Assembly: GCA_025738555.1 (NCBI GenBank)
Contig: JAOVFP010000013.1
Coordinates: 744,001 to 808,000, forward strand
Reading direction: 5' to 3'
Source of the DNA: Cyathus striatus
Lineage: Eukaryota > Basidiomycota > Agaricomycetes > Agaricales > Nidulariaceae
DNA length: 64,000 nt
The notes below the pieces were generated by a model. The model did not search any database, was not told where the DNA came from, and saw nothing but the letters and a program-made list of their open reading frames with translations. Of the stretch, positions 24,001-34,241 are shown piece after piece. A program made the translations under genes and the position numbers. The first letter of the stretch is position 1. Each line of letters opens with the position of its first letter.

Positions 24001-24901
24001 AGTGGTATTCTCTCCAGATGGAACACAAGTGGTGTCTGGGTCATATGATAAAACAGTCAGAGTGTGGAATGTGGCAAGTGGACAAACCATTGCTGGACCA
24101 TTTGAAGGCCACAGTCATTGGGTGATATCAGTGGCATTCTCTCCAGATGGAACACAAGTGGTGTCTGGGTCACGTGATAAAACAGTCAGAGTGTGGAATG
24201 TGGCAAGTGGACAAACCATTGCTGGACCATTTGAAGGCCACAGTGGTTGGGTGACATCAGTGGCATTCTCTCCAGATGGAACACAAGTGGTGTCTGGGTC
24301 AGGTGATAGAACAGTCAGAGTGTGGAATGTGGCAAGTGGACAAACCATTGCTGGACCATTTGAAGGCCACAGTGATTGGGTGACATCAGTGGCATTCTCT
24401 CCAGATGGAACACAAGTGGTGTCTGGGTCATGTGATAAAACAGTCAGAGTGTGGAATGTGGCAAGTGGACAAACCATTGCTGGACCATTTGAAGGCCACA
24501 GTGATTATGTGACATCAGTGGCATTCTCTCCAGATGGAACACAAGTGGTGTCTGGGTCACATGATAAAACTATCAGAACATGTAATTTACAGACAAATTG
24601 TGTCAAAGACCTTGACATATTCAGAAGTCCAAAAGTTTTTCTTACTTGTGATAAAAATGGATGGGCACAAGACATCAATAATAATGTTCTATTCTGGGTA
24701 CCTTCCCACAATCAAAAATGTTTGTGTGGTTCACAAACTGTACAAACTATGTCAAGTTACAACATGTGTAAAATTAATTCCACCAATTTTGTTTGTGGAA
24801 CAGATTGGATTAAATGTAAAACTGATTCTCCTACTCTTCCCAAATACCTTGATCTTCCCATTTCTAATTTATTAAAAACATATATCACAAGGAATATTTA
24901 A
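21069..24901 (+). CDS. NACHT-WD40 protein (fungal NLR-like receptor), 3 exons
   Basis: Gene model: exons 21069-21327, 21382-22799 and 22847-24901, giving about 1243 residues. Intron 1 (54 nt, GTATGC..CATAG) restores WLVDFDDSTSNIMW; intron 2 (GTATGT..GCAG, 47 nt) keeps phase 0. The N-terminus (about residues 1-45) is Asn/Gln/Gly-rich (AQNAQITTVGGNQI). The NACHT domain follows with P-loop GSPGTGKSAIA, Walker B VFVIDALDEC and GRPGSEP, then a helical region with LFIWASTAMKYI. Exon 3 encodes 12 WD40 repeats of 43 residues (one beta-propeller needs about 7), then a cysteine-containing C-terminal tail with LFWVPSHNQ. Known for the family: NACHT drives nucleotide-dependent oligomerisation after WD40 ligand sensing, as in HET-D/HET-E. 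No stops or frameshifts, so it is probably functional. Ligand and effector output are unknown. Confidence 0.9.
23063..24610 (+). repeat. 12 tandem 129-bp WD40-coding repeats
   Basis: Unit starts fall every 129 bp (23063, 23192, ... 24482) with the codons for GPFEGHSDWV. The consensus VASGQTIAGPFEGHS..SPDGTQVVSGS is nearly invariant, while changes cluster at a few codons: after GHS (D/N/H/G/R), the next aromatic (W/Y), V/M, T/I, A/V after TSV, and the two positions around the SGSxDx motif (R/H/Y/D/G/C and G/K/R). The last unit diverges after KTIR. Near-identity at DNA level points to ongoing homogenisation. Confidence 0.95.
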
Positions 24902-25141
24902 GTGAATTAGTAGGTAATAATGCTAGTAGTGGTGAAACAGGTGTAATCCATCATGTTGTACTTGCAATATTATGTAGCATAGGTAGATAGACTTTTAGTT
25001 AAATTTTTCTGAACTGATATTCTACCTATGGTAAAATGATTATTTCCTTTTTAGGTGTGACTCATAAGTATTATAATATAAATGATGTGGATGTCCAAGA
25101 GGAGGTGTACCAATACAAATCCAGAGGACTAGGCTGAGGCA
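24902..25141. other. 3' flank of the NACHT-WD40 gene
   Basis: AT-rich and without an open frame; likely 3' UTR and intergenic spacer. No clear terminator motif is expected or seen. Confidence 0.4.
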
Positions 25142-25476
25142 ATGCCCAAACCACCCAAGAAGAAAACTTTGACCCAGACTTCTCAGCACAAGGGAGTAAA
25201 GAGCAAGGCAGAGGGGGATAAGTCCAGCAAGGGAAGTCATGCCACAGAGGAGAGTCACATTTGGACAGAGAGTCAGGCAGATGACAATTCTGATGCTGAT
25301 GCTGAGAAAGAGAAGGAGGAGGAGACATGCATACTTCTCCATGATCCATGCTCTAATTGCAAGCAACTTGAGTTAGAGTGCTTAGTGGATCTCAGGTAGG
25401 TGTTGCATTATGCATTCAGAGTTGTGCTGACTGTTTTCTAGGGATAAGCAAATGGAAAAAAGGCATGTGAAGCTCT
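25142..25476 (+). CDS. Small lysine/glutamate-rich protein with CxxC motif (uncertain)
   Basis: ORF 25142-25399 (85 residues) starts MPKPPKKKTLTQ, is Lys/Ser-rich, then acidic (DADAEKEKEEE), and ends with DPCSNCKQLELEC, a Cys-x-x-Cys..Cys arrangement like a piece of a zinc-binding motif. A GTAGGT..TTCTAG intron (about 25397-25441) could extend it by KQMEKRHVKL to about 25476. I do not recognise the family; similar Lys-rich CxxC proteins accompany agaricomycete transposons, so it may be a transposon relic. No other support. Confidence 0.35.
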
Positions 25477-25546
25477 AGAAAGAAGAGGGAAGGTGCAAGC
25501 ACAATGGGCTTATGTCAGGGATTGTCATTTTTTCATGGTAGTAAAG

Positions 25547-25845
25547 GAGTGGTGTTAGCCAAATTATTATAAAAGTGTAGTGTTTTATGATTGTGGCAAT
25601 CTTCTATCTAATGATCACCTAGATCATAAGTGATGATTAAGTGTTTTGAAGGGTTATTCACCCATTAATACTAAATCTAATGGTGAATGTTTCAATGGGT
25701 TATTAGTTTATTATTAGTACTATTAATTGTTCAGGTGATTATATGTGATCATTAAGTGTCCCAAGAGTATAGTAACCTATTATTACTAGATCTAACAGTG
25801 ATCATAAGTGATCAATGAATGTTTCAATGGGTTATTAGCTAAGCA
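25547..25845. mobile_element. Truncated relative of the 15-kb element (left terminus)
   Basis: GAGTGGTGTTAGCCAAATT here resembles the left end of the large element at 36370 (GAGTGGTGTCAGCTAAAATT). It is followed by several gatcataagtgat / caatgggttatta subterminal repeats. No right end is seen; the LTR-like repeat starts where it breaks off. Confidence 0.4.
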
Positions 25846-26487
25846 TTAGCTAAGCAGTAAAGTAGATGTTTGGACTAGCTATAAGTGTCTGGGATGGACC
25901 AGAGTAAATCACAGGTTGACAGACATATGAGTGCCAAGCACACAACCATATGGGAAGGTGGCAAAGGACAATAAGCTATTTCTACAAGTGAGATGATCCA
26001 TATAAAGGTGTGATGCCACATGCTTTGATGCATGAAAATGGGGACTGCTGGGTAAGCCTGCAAGGAATGCTGGGTCTCAGGTCAGGCTAGGCACCTATGG
26101 TGTGCTGATGCACAGTGCTGGTGCAGCATCATTAGATAGCAGCACTTGCCATGAGTCTAGTCCTCATGCTTTTTCCTATGACTCAATAATATGACTTTGG
26201 TAATCTATTATTAGAATAGATGCATACTTAGCTTGATCTCTGGCCTTATTGGTAACTATTTCTCACTGATGTCAAGAATAAGCTCTGACCTTGATGTTTC
26301 TAATTTTAGATGCTTTCCTACTTAGGCTAAACATGTCTCTTATTAGTGTGAATCATTCTCATGCTAGCTAACAGTCTGGAACCTCTACCTTAGCTACTAA
26401 ATATAACCCATGTATATTATACTGTTTGTAAGTAACATACAAAATAAATAAAAAATTATTTTATAATAGGTAAAAATACACTAAACA
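25846..26487. repeat. LTR-like repeat, diverged copy
   Basis: Matches about 36905-37560 throughout (agctaagcagta..gtctgggatggaccagag.. to ..actgtttgtaagta). No open frames. Probably a truncated solo LTR related to the one inside the 15-kb element. Confidence 0.5.
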
Positions 26488-26504
26488 TATTATCTCCCCT
26501 CAAC

Positions 26505-26600
26505 ATCAATTGTTCCTCTTGCACCTAGATGACACAGCAGTAAGATACAACTATATACTATGTCTCTACACATGTTACGTTCCCGCCTAAAGAGCTGTTT
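26505..26600 (+). pseudogene. Serine carboxypeptidase exon remnant, plus-oriented composite repeat copy 4
   Basis: The plus strand shows cacctagatgacacagcagt..acaactatatactatgtc..cacatgttacgttcccgcc, the degraded counterpart of the exon coding LDDTAAKCNYTNYV..THVTFPP in the other copies. It establishes the plus orientation of this copy. Confidence 0.55.
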
Positions 26601-26885
26601 GCACAAGCTCCTGCATTGGACGCCTTGTATGTTTGCGTAGTGCTCTGAAGTTGGAGCTGTGCTGGCTTTTACTTCTTCCACCCATTTAAGTCTATGTATA
26701 GCTTGCTCTCTCTCATTTGCTCCTATGTGCTTTTGGCTTTCACTGCATTGCATTGGGATTTCGTTTGCCTCTGTGTTTCATTGTCTCTCAAGACCTTTTC
26801 CCTCCTCCTCCTCCTCCTCCTCCTCCTCCTCCTCCTCCTCTTCTTCTTCTTCTCTCTCTTCCACTCATTAACACCCCTGCACAAC
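26600..26885 (+). repeat. Cassette repeat (copy 4) with (CCT)n/(CTT)n microsatellite
   Basis: One cassette unit (core near 26648, ttggagctgtgctggctttt) followed by a CCT/CTT trinucleotide run at about 26803-26860. The poly-Ser/Pro/Leu ORFs across it arise from the microsatellite. Confidence 0.65.
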
Positions 26886-26887
26886 AG

Positions 26888-27060
26888 GTAGTCAAACCTG
26901 ACAATCAGACAGCTCATGGGGCAGTACCTCAGGTGCCACCGGCATTGGTGGTGAGGGGATTCTGGTGGGCGATGAAGATGTGGGGTCTTCTTGAGAAGTG
27001 TTTGGTGATTTGTGATCCTGAGCCCAGAACGCTGGAGCCTGGAGGTGTGCAAGGTAATAC
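26888..27060 (+). pseudogene. Unidentified conserved exon, copy 4
   Basis: Plus-oriented counterpart of 3205-3400 (caggtagtcaaacctgacaa..gatgaagatgtggg..cctgagcccag). Frame disrupted. Confidence 0.45.
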
Positions 27061-27470
27061 GGGTCAAATATGGAAGGGATAAAGCTAAAGACACCAACAA
27101 GATGTCAACGTACAAGGTGGGCCCACTAGGTGGACTTGAGCTTTCCACCGAAGCAAAATGTAAAAAGAAAAATATATTATATTGTTCTACATCTTATGAG
27201 GAGCACTAAGTAGCGGGCTAACAGTAGATTTTGAGGCCGTTTTTTTCCTCACTGCTCCAACACACTTCACAACCACTCTATAAATATGATCTTTTAAAAG
27301 TACATGGACTAACAGAAAAATGACACATATCGTACAAGAAATGTGTAAAAGAAAGTGTTTACACTGCACCCTTCAAGCTTCCAGGTCAAGTGACAATTAC
27401 AAACAACAATTGCAAGCAGACCACCACCCTCCATATTTCCTTCCTTCTCTTCTCTCCTACACCCAAGTCA
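27060..27470. other. Second tail-to-tail junction of inverted composite repeats
   Basis: Corresponds block by block to 3600-4190 (for example ttctacatcttatga, gaggccgttttttt, gatcttttaaaagtac, gtgtttacactgcaccc). No gene seen. Confidence 0.6.
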
Positions 27471-27605
27471 CATAAGTTTACAACCCACCAAATTCTTCCC
27501 AAAAAGGCCCCACATCCCCATCGCCCACCAGAACCTCCTGACCACCGACACCTGTGGCACCACCCCATGAGCCATCTGATTGTTGGTTTTTGACTACCTG
27601 TTATG
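27470..27605 (-). pseudogene. Unidentified conserved exon, copy 5
   Basis: Minus-strand counterpart of the exon at 4190-4380, ending at the acceptor-like CAGGTAGTC (reverse complement). Confidence 0.45.
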
Positions 27606-27619
27606 CGGGAGGAGGGGTG

Positions 27620-28500
27620 TTAGTTACATTGAAGAGTGAGGAAGAGGAAGGAAGAGAAAGAAGAAGAGGAGGAAAGGAGGGACTCCAAGTCCACAACACA
27701 ACACATACTCCACATCCAAACAGTAAAGACCATGGAGGCAAATGGGTACGATGCAGAGTCCCTCCAGACACAGAAGCATCAGCAATCTGCAATCACAACC
27801 CAACGAAGGCCCCAATGCTGAGGCAGGAAACAGCTGTCAGGAGTGGGGAGTGTGAATGAGCAACAACCAACAATGATCATATACACCCGTCCAGCAGCAT
27901 TCCAACCCTAAAGCGCCGCCGAATCTCTACTAACCATACATGCACAGAAGAGAGAGGGGAAGAGATCGAGTGCCAACGAGAACAAGAAACACTTATATGG
28001 CCGCAGCTGCATTCCCAGCCGAACCCAACAAATGCTCAAAGTGCTGGACAACCCCCACCCAACCGTGCATATGATGTGTGATGAAAGAAGGATGAAGGAG
28101 GGAAGGGGGTTAAAAGCCAATGGGAACAAACAAAGTGTATGTAGCCATACAACACAACCACCCTCGCAACTCAACGAATATCACCACCTCTACTAACCTG
28201 TACATGCACGACACACGAAGGACGAAGGAGGGAGGGGAGTCAAAGCCAGCACAACTCCAGCTCCAACAGAAACAGATAACCCATACAACCTGCCCAACCT
28301 GGCACACAAACACAGAACCACATCCACCCACATCCACAGCAACACTCCCAGCGCAATGAAGAGCCAATGTCCAAAGCAATGCAGAATCCCCACCCCCACC
28401 AATGCCCACCCCCACGCACAGGGCAGACGGACATCATGCCTTAACACAGTGCATAAATGCACTAGAACCGAAGCCCGTTCTGAGCCATAAAGCCAGGGTC
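27620..28500 (-). repeat. Degenerate cassette repeat, copy 5
   Basis: Minus-oriented cassette joining the conserved exon directly to the CSN3 fragment; the carboxypeptidase part is missing from this copy. Overlapping ORFs on both strands are not conserved. Confidence 0.6.
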
Positions 28501-28559
28501 CAAAGCAAAACACTGCATGCCTGAGGCGTGCACAACCCCCCACCCCCCTCCCCAAACCA

Positions 28560-30062
28560 AAATGCAGACTCACCTTACTCAAATACTCCCGAACTGAACT
28601 GAACCGAACCTCCCCATCCAAAAGGGCCAACATCTCAGCCTGGCCCTGCACATCCTTCAGAATCCTATCCACGTCCACCTTTGAAAAAGTGGGTGGGGGG
28701 TCAGAGAAGGATACTGTGGTTGGAGTTGTGAATTGTGTGTGGAGGATATTTTGGTCTATCTATTCTCGTTATCAGCTTTCGAATGGAAACGAAGAAGAAA
28801 GAAGAGGAGAGGAAGGGAAAAGGGCAAAGATACAAACCATACTCAAAATCAACTCCCGAACCTCCTCCCCCATCCCACTCACCAACAACAACCTGTTCAA
28901 TCTCCTCCAACCCAAGTGTGACATACGTCCTCGTCAACTTCTTCACGCTCCATACTTTCGCCAGATCCATGACCTTCTTGACCAGCCCCAGATTCTTCTC
29001 AGCTGTGAAGAGCTGGTGGTGTTGCTGTAGAAGCTGGATGAGGGCCTGGTAGGATGGGTAAGCGGATATTAGGGTTGTGTAGGGTGTTTGTTTGAGTAGA
29101 CGTGGGAGGAGGAGATTTGACTAGGGTGGGTGTTAGCGAGCTCGATGGATACATAGAAGGAAGAAGGAATGGAAGAGGGAAGGAGAACACACCTTCCCTC
29201 TAACAATCAACCCAAACAACCGATGCTTCTTCACAGCTTCCAACTGTATTGCACTAGGATGCCCAGGGACCAAATCACATACTCCATCATATCTTCCGCC
29301 TCTTCCCACCTTTGCACACACCCCAATATCATTCCTCCAAGGTAGAAGTACGTTAAGACATCTGTGACGCTTATGTCTCCTGAGATGTCGGAGATGGTGT
29401 TGGGTGAGAGGAGTGGGAGGACAGGTGGGAAGATGCATGTTGTTAAGGGTGCATTGGCATTAAGGTTGATGAAGGGTAGATGCAGAGGAGGGGAAGGAGG
29501 GGGAGGGCTTGTTGTGGCTTTTCATCTCTATTAGTCAAGGGCAGGGAGGGAAAGGGGAAGGGGACATATGACACCAGCTTCGTATGTCACTTTTTGAATT
29601 GCTTTTGCCAGCACCAGTACTACTTTTTCTCAGTATGAGTGGAAAGAAAGAAGGAAGGAAGGGACATACCATGATCAGGAGCAGCTCTAGCCTGCTCAAC
29701 ATCATAATCCCAACAAAACACTTCAAAACCTCCCAGCGGAGCGGAAGAGCACCAGAAACACTCAACCTCGCACACCTATCCAAAATCTCATCAGCCCCCT
29801 CTTTTCCCTTAAAAAAGAAAGGACATACAAAATATACAAACATCCAACGTATTCCCTCTCACATTGAGGACATTGAAGGGATCTTGACTGCTCGAGAGGG
29901 GACTTGCTCGGACTAAACCGCTCATTTCACGTGGGATCACCCTGAGGGTGTGCATGAGTGCTTGGATGTTGTTGGATGTGGTTAGGATTTGGAGGGGTCA
30001 TGGTTTGATCATCTATGTGGGTGGGCAGCAATGAAGTCAGACAACTTGAGGTGATCTATCGA
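28560..30062 (-). pseudogene. CSN3-like pseudogene, most complete copy (copy 5)
   Basis: Read on the minus strand: IDHLKLSDFIAAHP (about 30060-30015), ILTTSNNIQALMHTLRVIPR with SGLVRASPLSSS and VRGNTLDVCIF (about 29995-29830), GADEILDRCARLSVSG (29800-29750), GDISVTDVLTYFYLGGMIL with CVQRWEEAEDMMEYVI (29385-29275), PSAIQLEAVKKHRLFGLIV (29265-29200), VMDLAKVWSVKKLTRTYVT (about 28975-28915) and TFSKVDVDRILKDVQGQAEM (28690-28640). This spans most of CSN3 in the right order with intron-like gaps, including the PCI-type C-terminal part. Several joints lack consistent frame, including a TGA near 30012, so it is probably non-functional; decayed former function cannot be excluded. Confidence 0.7.
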
Positions 30063-30570
30063 GATTTAAGCGGGAGATTTGAGCAGTATTTCAGGCATTT
30101 GTTAGCAGGATAGTGAGCAGCAAGAGGGAGGGGTGGTTCAGTAGGAGGGTGGAGAGGGAAGAATGCATAAGGATGAGGAGATAAGAAAGGGGGGACAATG
30201 GCGGAGCAGAGACGAGAGGGTGTTTGGCAAATCAAGTATGGGTAAACAAAAAACGTAACACGTGATGTGATGAATGAAAGGTCAATGAAAGATATTTGAT
30301 TCACAAGTAATGTTTGAGTAATGTATTGATTCGAAGAGATTGTGGTGGTCAGATGGTCCCGGTCCCGTGCTACTACCACCCCACAGCTCCCGACGGAGTT
30401 GAATGAACATCAACGAGCACTCTCCACTGTCCAGAGTCAAAATTACATCACTGCAACTTGACTACATTTGAAGTACACAGAGCAAAAAAAAGGGATTACA
30501 CTGTAGCGGTTGTATATTGCATACATGTAGACCACCCTCCCTATTTTCCCCCCTTTCATTTAATAAAATT
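30063..30570. other. Unassigned sequence between composite copies 5 and 6
   Basis: A proline-rich minus ORF (30056-30379) has no recognisable domain and could be CSN3 5' flank. Nothing else seen. Confidence 0.35.
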
Positions 30571-30574
30571 CATC

Positions 30575-30712
30575 AACCACCAAATTCTTCCTAAGAAGGC
30601 CCCACATTCTCATCGCCCACAAAATCGCCCTGCCCACCGACACCAGGGCCACCTAACACACCGCCCCATGAGCCATCAGATTGTTGGTTATTGACTACGT
30701 GTTTGTTGGGAG
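30575..30712 (-). pseudogene. Unidentified conserved exon, copy 6a
   Basis: The minus strand reads NNQQSDGSWGG and VGDENVGLL; shares the pattern of the other copies. Product unknown. Confidence 0.45.
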
Positions 30713-30719
30713 GGGTTAG

Positions 30720-31490
30720 TTAGGTTGAAGAGGAGGGCAAAGAGAGGAAGAAGGGGAAAATAAAACGCAGCACATACAATACATCCACATGGTCAGGATC
30801 ACAGGGGAAAATCGGTATGATGGAGGAGTTTGACCAGCCGCAGCAGTTGAAACGAAAGCACAGCTGTGCACACACAACGTACGAAGGACTGGGGAGGAGA
30901 GGAGCCGAAAGCCAGCACAACAGGAATGAGCAATGGCCAGCATAGACAACCGCAGCTACAATCCCAACCAATGAACATTCAAGGCACCTCAAAACCCCTA
31001 CCAACTGTCCACACAAATGCATGAAAGATGAAGGAGAGAAAGGTAGGTAGTTGTGAGCCAGCACCAGTACCACTCCAGCATGAACCGGTAGCATATACAG
31101 CCCTTCAGAGCCCCAAGCCCCAACTGGTGCACAAAAACACATTCAATGCAGTAGCCCATTCACCCACATCCACATCCACATCCACATCCACATCCACATC
31201 CACAGCTGCACTCCCAACCCAGCCTCACCCAACTGTACGCACAAAGGAGGAAAAGAAAAGAGAGGAAGGTGTAGACACATGTAAACGGGTGATTGTGAGC
31301 CAGTACAACTCCAACTGGAGGAACGAGAAATGTGTGTACAGCCCTCCACACTCCCAGTCCAACCTCACCCAATCGTGTGCATGACGTGCAGAGGACCGAG
31401 AGGCATCAAAAGCCAGCACAACTCCAAAACCAACAGGATCTAGCATCGTACACCCCAGCCTGAATCCTGTACCCGACACAGACTGCAGCC
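30720..31490 (-). repeat. Degenerate cassette repeat with (CACATC)n, copy 6a
   Basis: Cassette units plus a six-base microsatellite (CACATC about 8 times, 31163-31203). Confidence 0.65.
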
Positions 31491-31589
31491 ATTTATATTT
31501 AGATATTGATTCGTTTTCTGTTTCCATAGAATCCTGATGTGAAGAAGAGGTAATAGGGCCATCATCCTCCTCGCACACTGACACCCTGC

Positions 31590-31690
31590 TAACACCTCTT
31601 GCCCAGCCTCGCCCCCAGCACAGGTGCCTGAGGCATTGCCCCATGATTTGTTTGATTGTTCGTCCTTGACTACCTGTTGTTGGGAAGGAG
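31590..31690 (-). pseudogene. Unidentified conserved exon, copy 6b
   Basis: A second, more diverged copy of the exon inside the same composite repeat, so copy 6 is itself a partial tandem duplication. Confidence 0.4.
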
Positions 31691-31699
31691 GGAGGGTTA

Positions 31700-32580
31700 A
31701 TTCGGTTGGAGAGAGGGGAGAAAGGATGGATGGATGGAAGAGAAAGGAGCAGAAAGGGAGACTCCAGCACAACACAACGTATCGCATGAGACACATTGAC
31801 ACAGTCAGGAAAACGGAGGTAATAGATACGAAGAAAAGCCCTGTCCAGCCACAGTAGTCCTAACAAATGCCCAATCATGCACACACGGTGCACAGAAGAT
31901 GAAGAAGGGGGGGTTGAAAGCTTGCACAACTCCAATGAGCAACAATCGCATATACAACTGCACAGCCATACAGCTACAATCCCAACCCAACTCAACGAAG
32001 GGCCAAAGCATAGTACAACAACCCCCACCCGGTGGGTACGTGCATGCAGGACGAAGGGGGGGGGGTCAAAGGCTGGCACAACTCTAATGGAGATGAGCAA
32101 CACAATCCACATCAACGAATGCCAAAAGCACAGAGCAACCCCACCCAGGGGTACGGGCATGAAAGAGGGGGGAGGAGGGAAGTCGAAAGCCAGCACTACT
32201 CCAACATGAATAAGCAACACCAGCATATACACCTGTACAGCTGCCTTCCCAGCCCCACAAAGGCCCAAAGCGCCCCACAACCCATCCAGCCAGATGTCCA
32301 CAACACGCAAAGAACGAAACAGATGGAGGGGGGGTTGAAAACCAGGATGACTCCAACAGGAACTGATAGTGTATACAGCCTCTGACTGGTGCGCAAACGC
32401 ACCATACACCCACCACGCCTACCCAAAAAACACACCCAAAGTCGCCAACACAGCGGAGGCCCAACGTCCAAAGCAATGCAGAACCTGACCTCCGTCAATC
32501 CACACATAACACGCAGCACAACCCCAAACCGCCCCCAATGCAAATGCACATCTCGATCATAGACCCAATCCTACACCGCG
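31700..32580 (-). repeat. Degenerate cassette repeat, copy 6b (distal part)
   Basis: Closely similar to 16830-17690 and 60918-61700, supporting a common source. The 394-codon minus-strand open frame that crosses it (31225-32409) is not conserved as protein elsewhere. Confidence 0.6.
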
Positions 32581-32599
32581 CTGCACATCAATGTGGAGA

Positions 32600-33245
32600 A
32601 AGATGTTGATGAGGACGAGGACGGGTTTTTGGCTGGAACGTAATGTGTATAGAGACATAGTTCGTATAGTTGCATTTCGCGGCTGTATCGTCATGGTGCG
32701 CGAGGAATGATTAACTGTTGGCGGCAGGGTGGGAGCAAGTCAGATTGATAAGATAGGAAAGGGAAGTGGGGGGGACGTACTTGAAAGCAAACATATGTTC
32801 ATACTTGTGCACGAAGTCAACAGCTGGAATCTGTTCCTGCACTACATCCCATGAGAGCAATGCTATCCACCACAGTATCAGCCTTCTACCCTTCCCACGC
32901 AAGGAAACAAAAAGACATATGATTGGCAATCCAAATACCCTGCAAACTCAAATCGAGGGTCCCTAGGTGTGTGTGTGTATAATTCGCGACATCTGTCCGG
33001 AGCCTCATCAGCTCATTTCCCCTCGACTTGAAGAAGGGTACTTACAAGGGATGTACATCCCCGTAAACTGCGCAAAGAAAACCAGATATAAGTTAAAGCT
33101 AAAAGTTCCAGGAGGAAGGAAAGGAAAGGACGTACACTTCCTCCAAAAGAGAACAGTTTCTTCCCCTTCAGCTCCCTTAGCACTTCTAGGAACTGCTGCA
33201 GGAACCTGACGAGCTGTTTCGCGAGGTCGTCTTCATTCTGTGGTA
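32600..33245 (-). pseudogene. Serine carboxypeptidase (S10) gene fragment, copy 6
   Basis: Minus-strand exons: NEDDLAKQLVRFLQQFLEVL, LKGKKLFSFGGS, intron (GTACGT..GCAG), FTGMYIP, then LLSWDVVQEQIPAVDFVHKY and further the exon before the PP motif. The nucleophile motif GESYAG is changed to GGS-FTG. Best-preserved copy of the VVQEQIPAVDFVHKY stretch. The N-terminus with signal peptide and the Asp/His catalytic residues are absent. Confidence 0.7.
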
Positions 33246-33289
33246 TGAGTCAGTGAGGTTGTAAACGGTAACGAAAATAAGATAAAAGA

Positions 33290-33990
33290 GGGTAGAGTGA
33301 AGGACAATGGCATGCACAATCGAGGCAATAGCTCACAGCCCCAATGAAAGCCCAAAGCGCACATATGAGCGAAGTTAGGAGACAGGAGCAGGTTGTTGAG
33401 AGCCAGAGCCTTTCAGAGACCCAAGCCCCCACTCCTAATGCAATCTCACCCAACCGTGTAGGACGAATGAGAGGAGACAAAAGCTAGAACAATGCCAACA
33501 CCAGCATCGTACACCCCCAGCCTGAATCCCATACTGGATGATGCAGAGCACAACCACCTCCCACCCCACCCCAACTCCCAAAGCACCCACACATCGCACA
33601 CCTCGAGCACGTACACCCAACCCTATGCTATGCTGCGCATGAAGGAGCGAGAAGATGGAGAAAGGGGAGGAACACGGAAGCTGATACAACACAGGGGACG
33701 GTGGGGATGAGCAGCACTTGTGATCCCAAGGTCCCAACACAAATGCATACCCAACCGCTCCCAACCCAACCATGACGCACCAGCCAACCAAGGCGCAGTT
33801 GTGGTCAACAGGACAACCAATGTCCAGCCAGTACCCCACAAGCCAAGGTCGTCCACCGTCCAGCGTCAGACACCTATTCCCCTCATCCAACACCCAATGC
33901 CTTAAAGCGTGGCACACAGGTGACAGAGGACGGGTGTCGAGAGTCGAAAGCCAACACGACTCCAAAAGGAAATGGGAGCAAGTACCGTGA
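33290..33990 (-). repeat. Degenerate cassette repeat, copy 6 (proximal part)
   Basis: Near-identical in places to 5600-6240 (for example 33890-33990 against 6165-6270). Confidence 0.6.
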
Positions 33991-34238
33991 AAGTGCATAC
34001 CCACTTTCTCGAAGTCTGAGGGGGGAGAGGACTGATGTAGTATTTGCAGCTCCGAGAGGGGTATTGACGGTATGATATTGTTGGGGTAGAGGAAGGATAG
34101 TTGGGGGATGCTGGCAGGAGTGGAAGAGTACATGAGGAGTAGGCTTGAGTGAGCACAGACGCACAGCGAAGAGGGCGTGAGAAACAAGATCGACATCCAT
34201 GATCAGTATCAAATCCAAATCGACCTGAAATTGACAAC
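33990..34238 (-). pseudogene. CSN3 tail fragment and duplicated spacer, block B
   Basis: Counterpart of 6240-6510 with only scattered substitutions, up to the insertion point of the next element. Confidence 0.5.
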
Positions 34239-34241
34239 AGA

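Noticed and set aside
23470..24477. Long minus-strand open frames (206 and 120 codons) opposite the WD40 repeats
   Set aside because: They are antisense shadows of the 129-bp repeats (unit divisible by three), repeating the same peptide every 43 residues with no independent support.
31163..31203. Telomere-like (CACATC)n
   Set aside because: Short internal microsatellite within a cassette unit; not a fungal telomere repeat and not at a chromosome end here.
31225..32409. 394-codon minus-strand ORF as a gene
   Set aside because: It crosses cassette repeat, conserved exon and more cassette; homologous copies have stops and frameshifts at other places, and the reading frame is not conserved.
1..34238. 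Calling the composite repeat a Helitron
   Set aside because: Gene capture fits, but I found no 5' TC / 3' hairpin-CTRR ends, no Rep/helicase and no AT target; copy ends are ragged.
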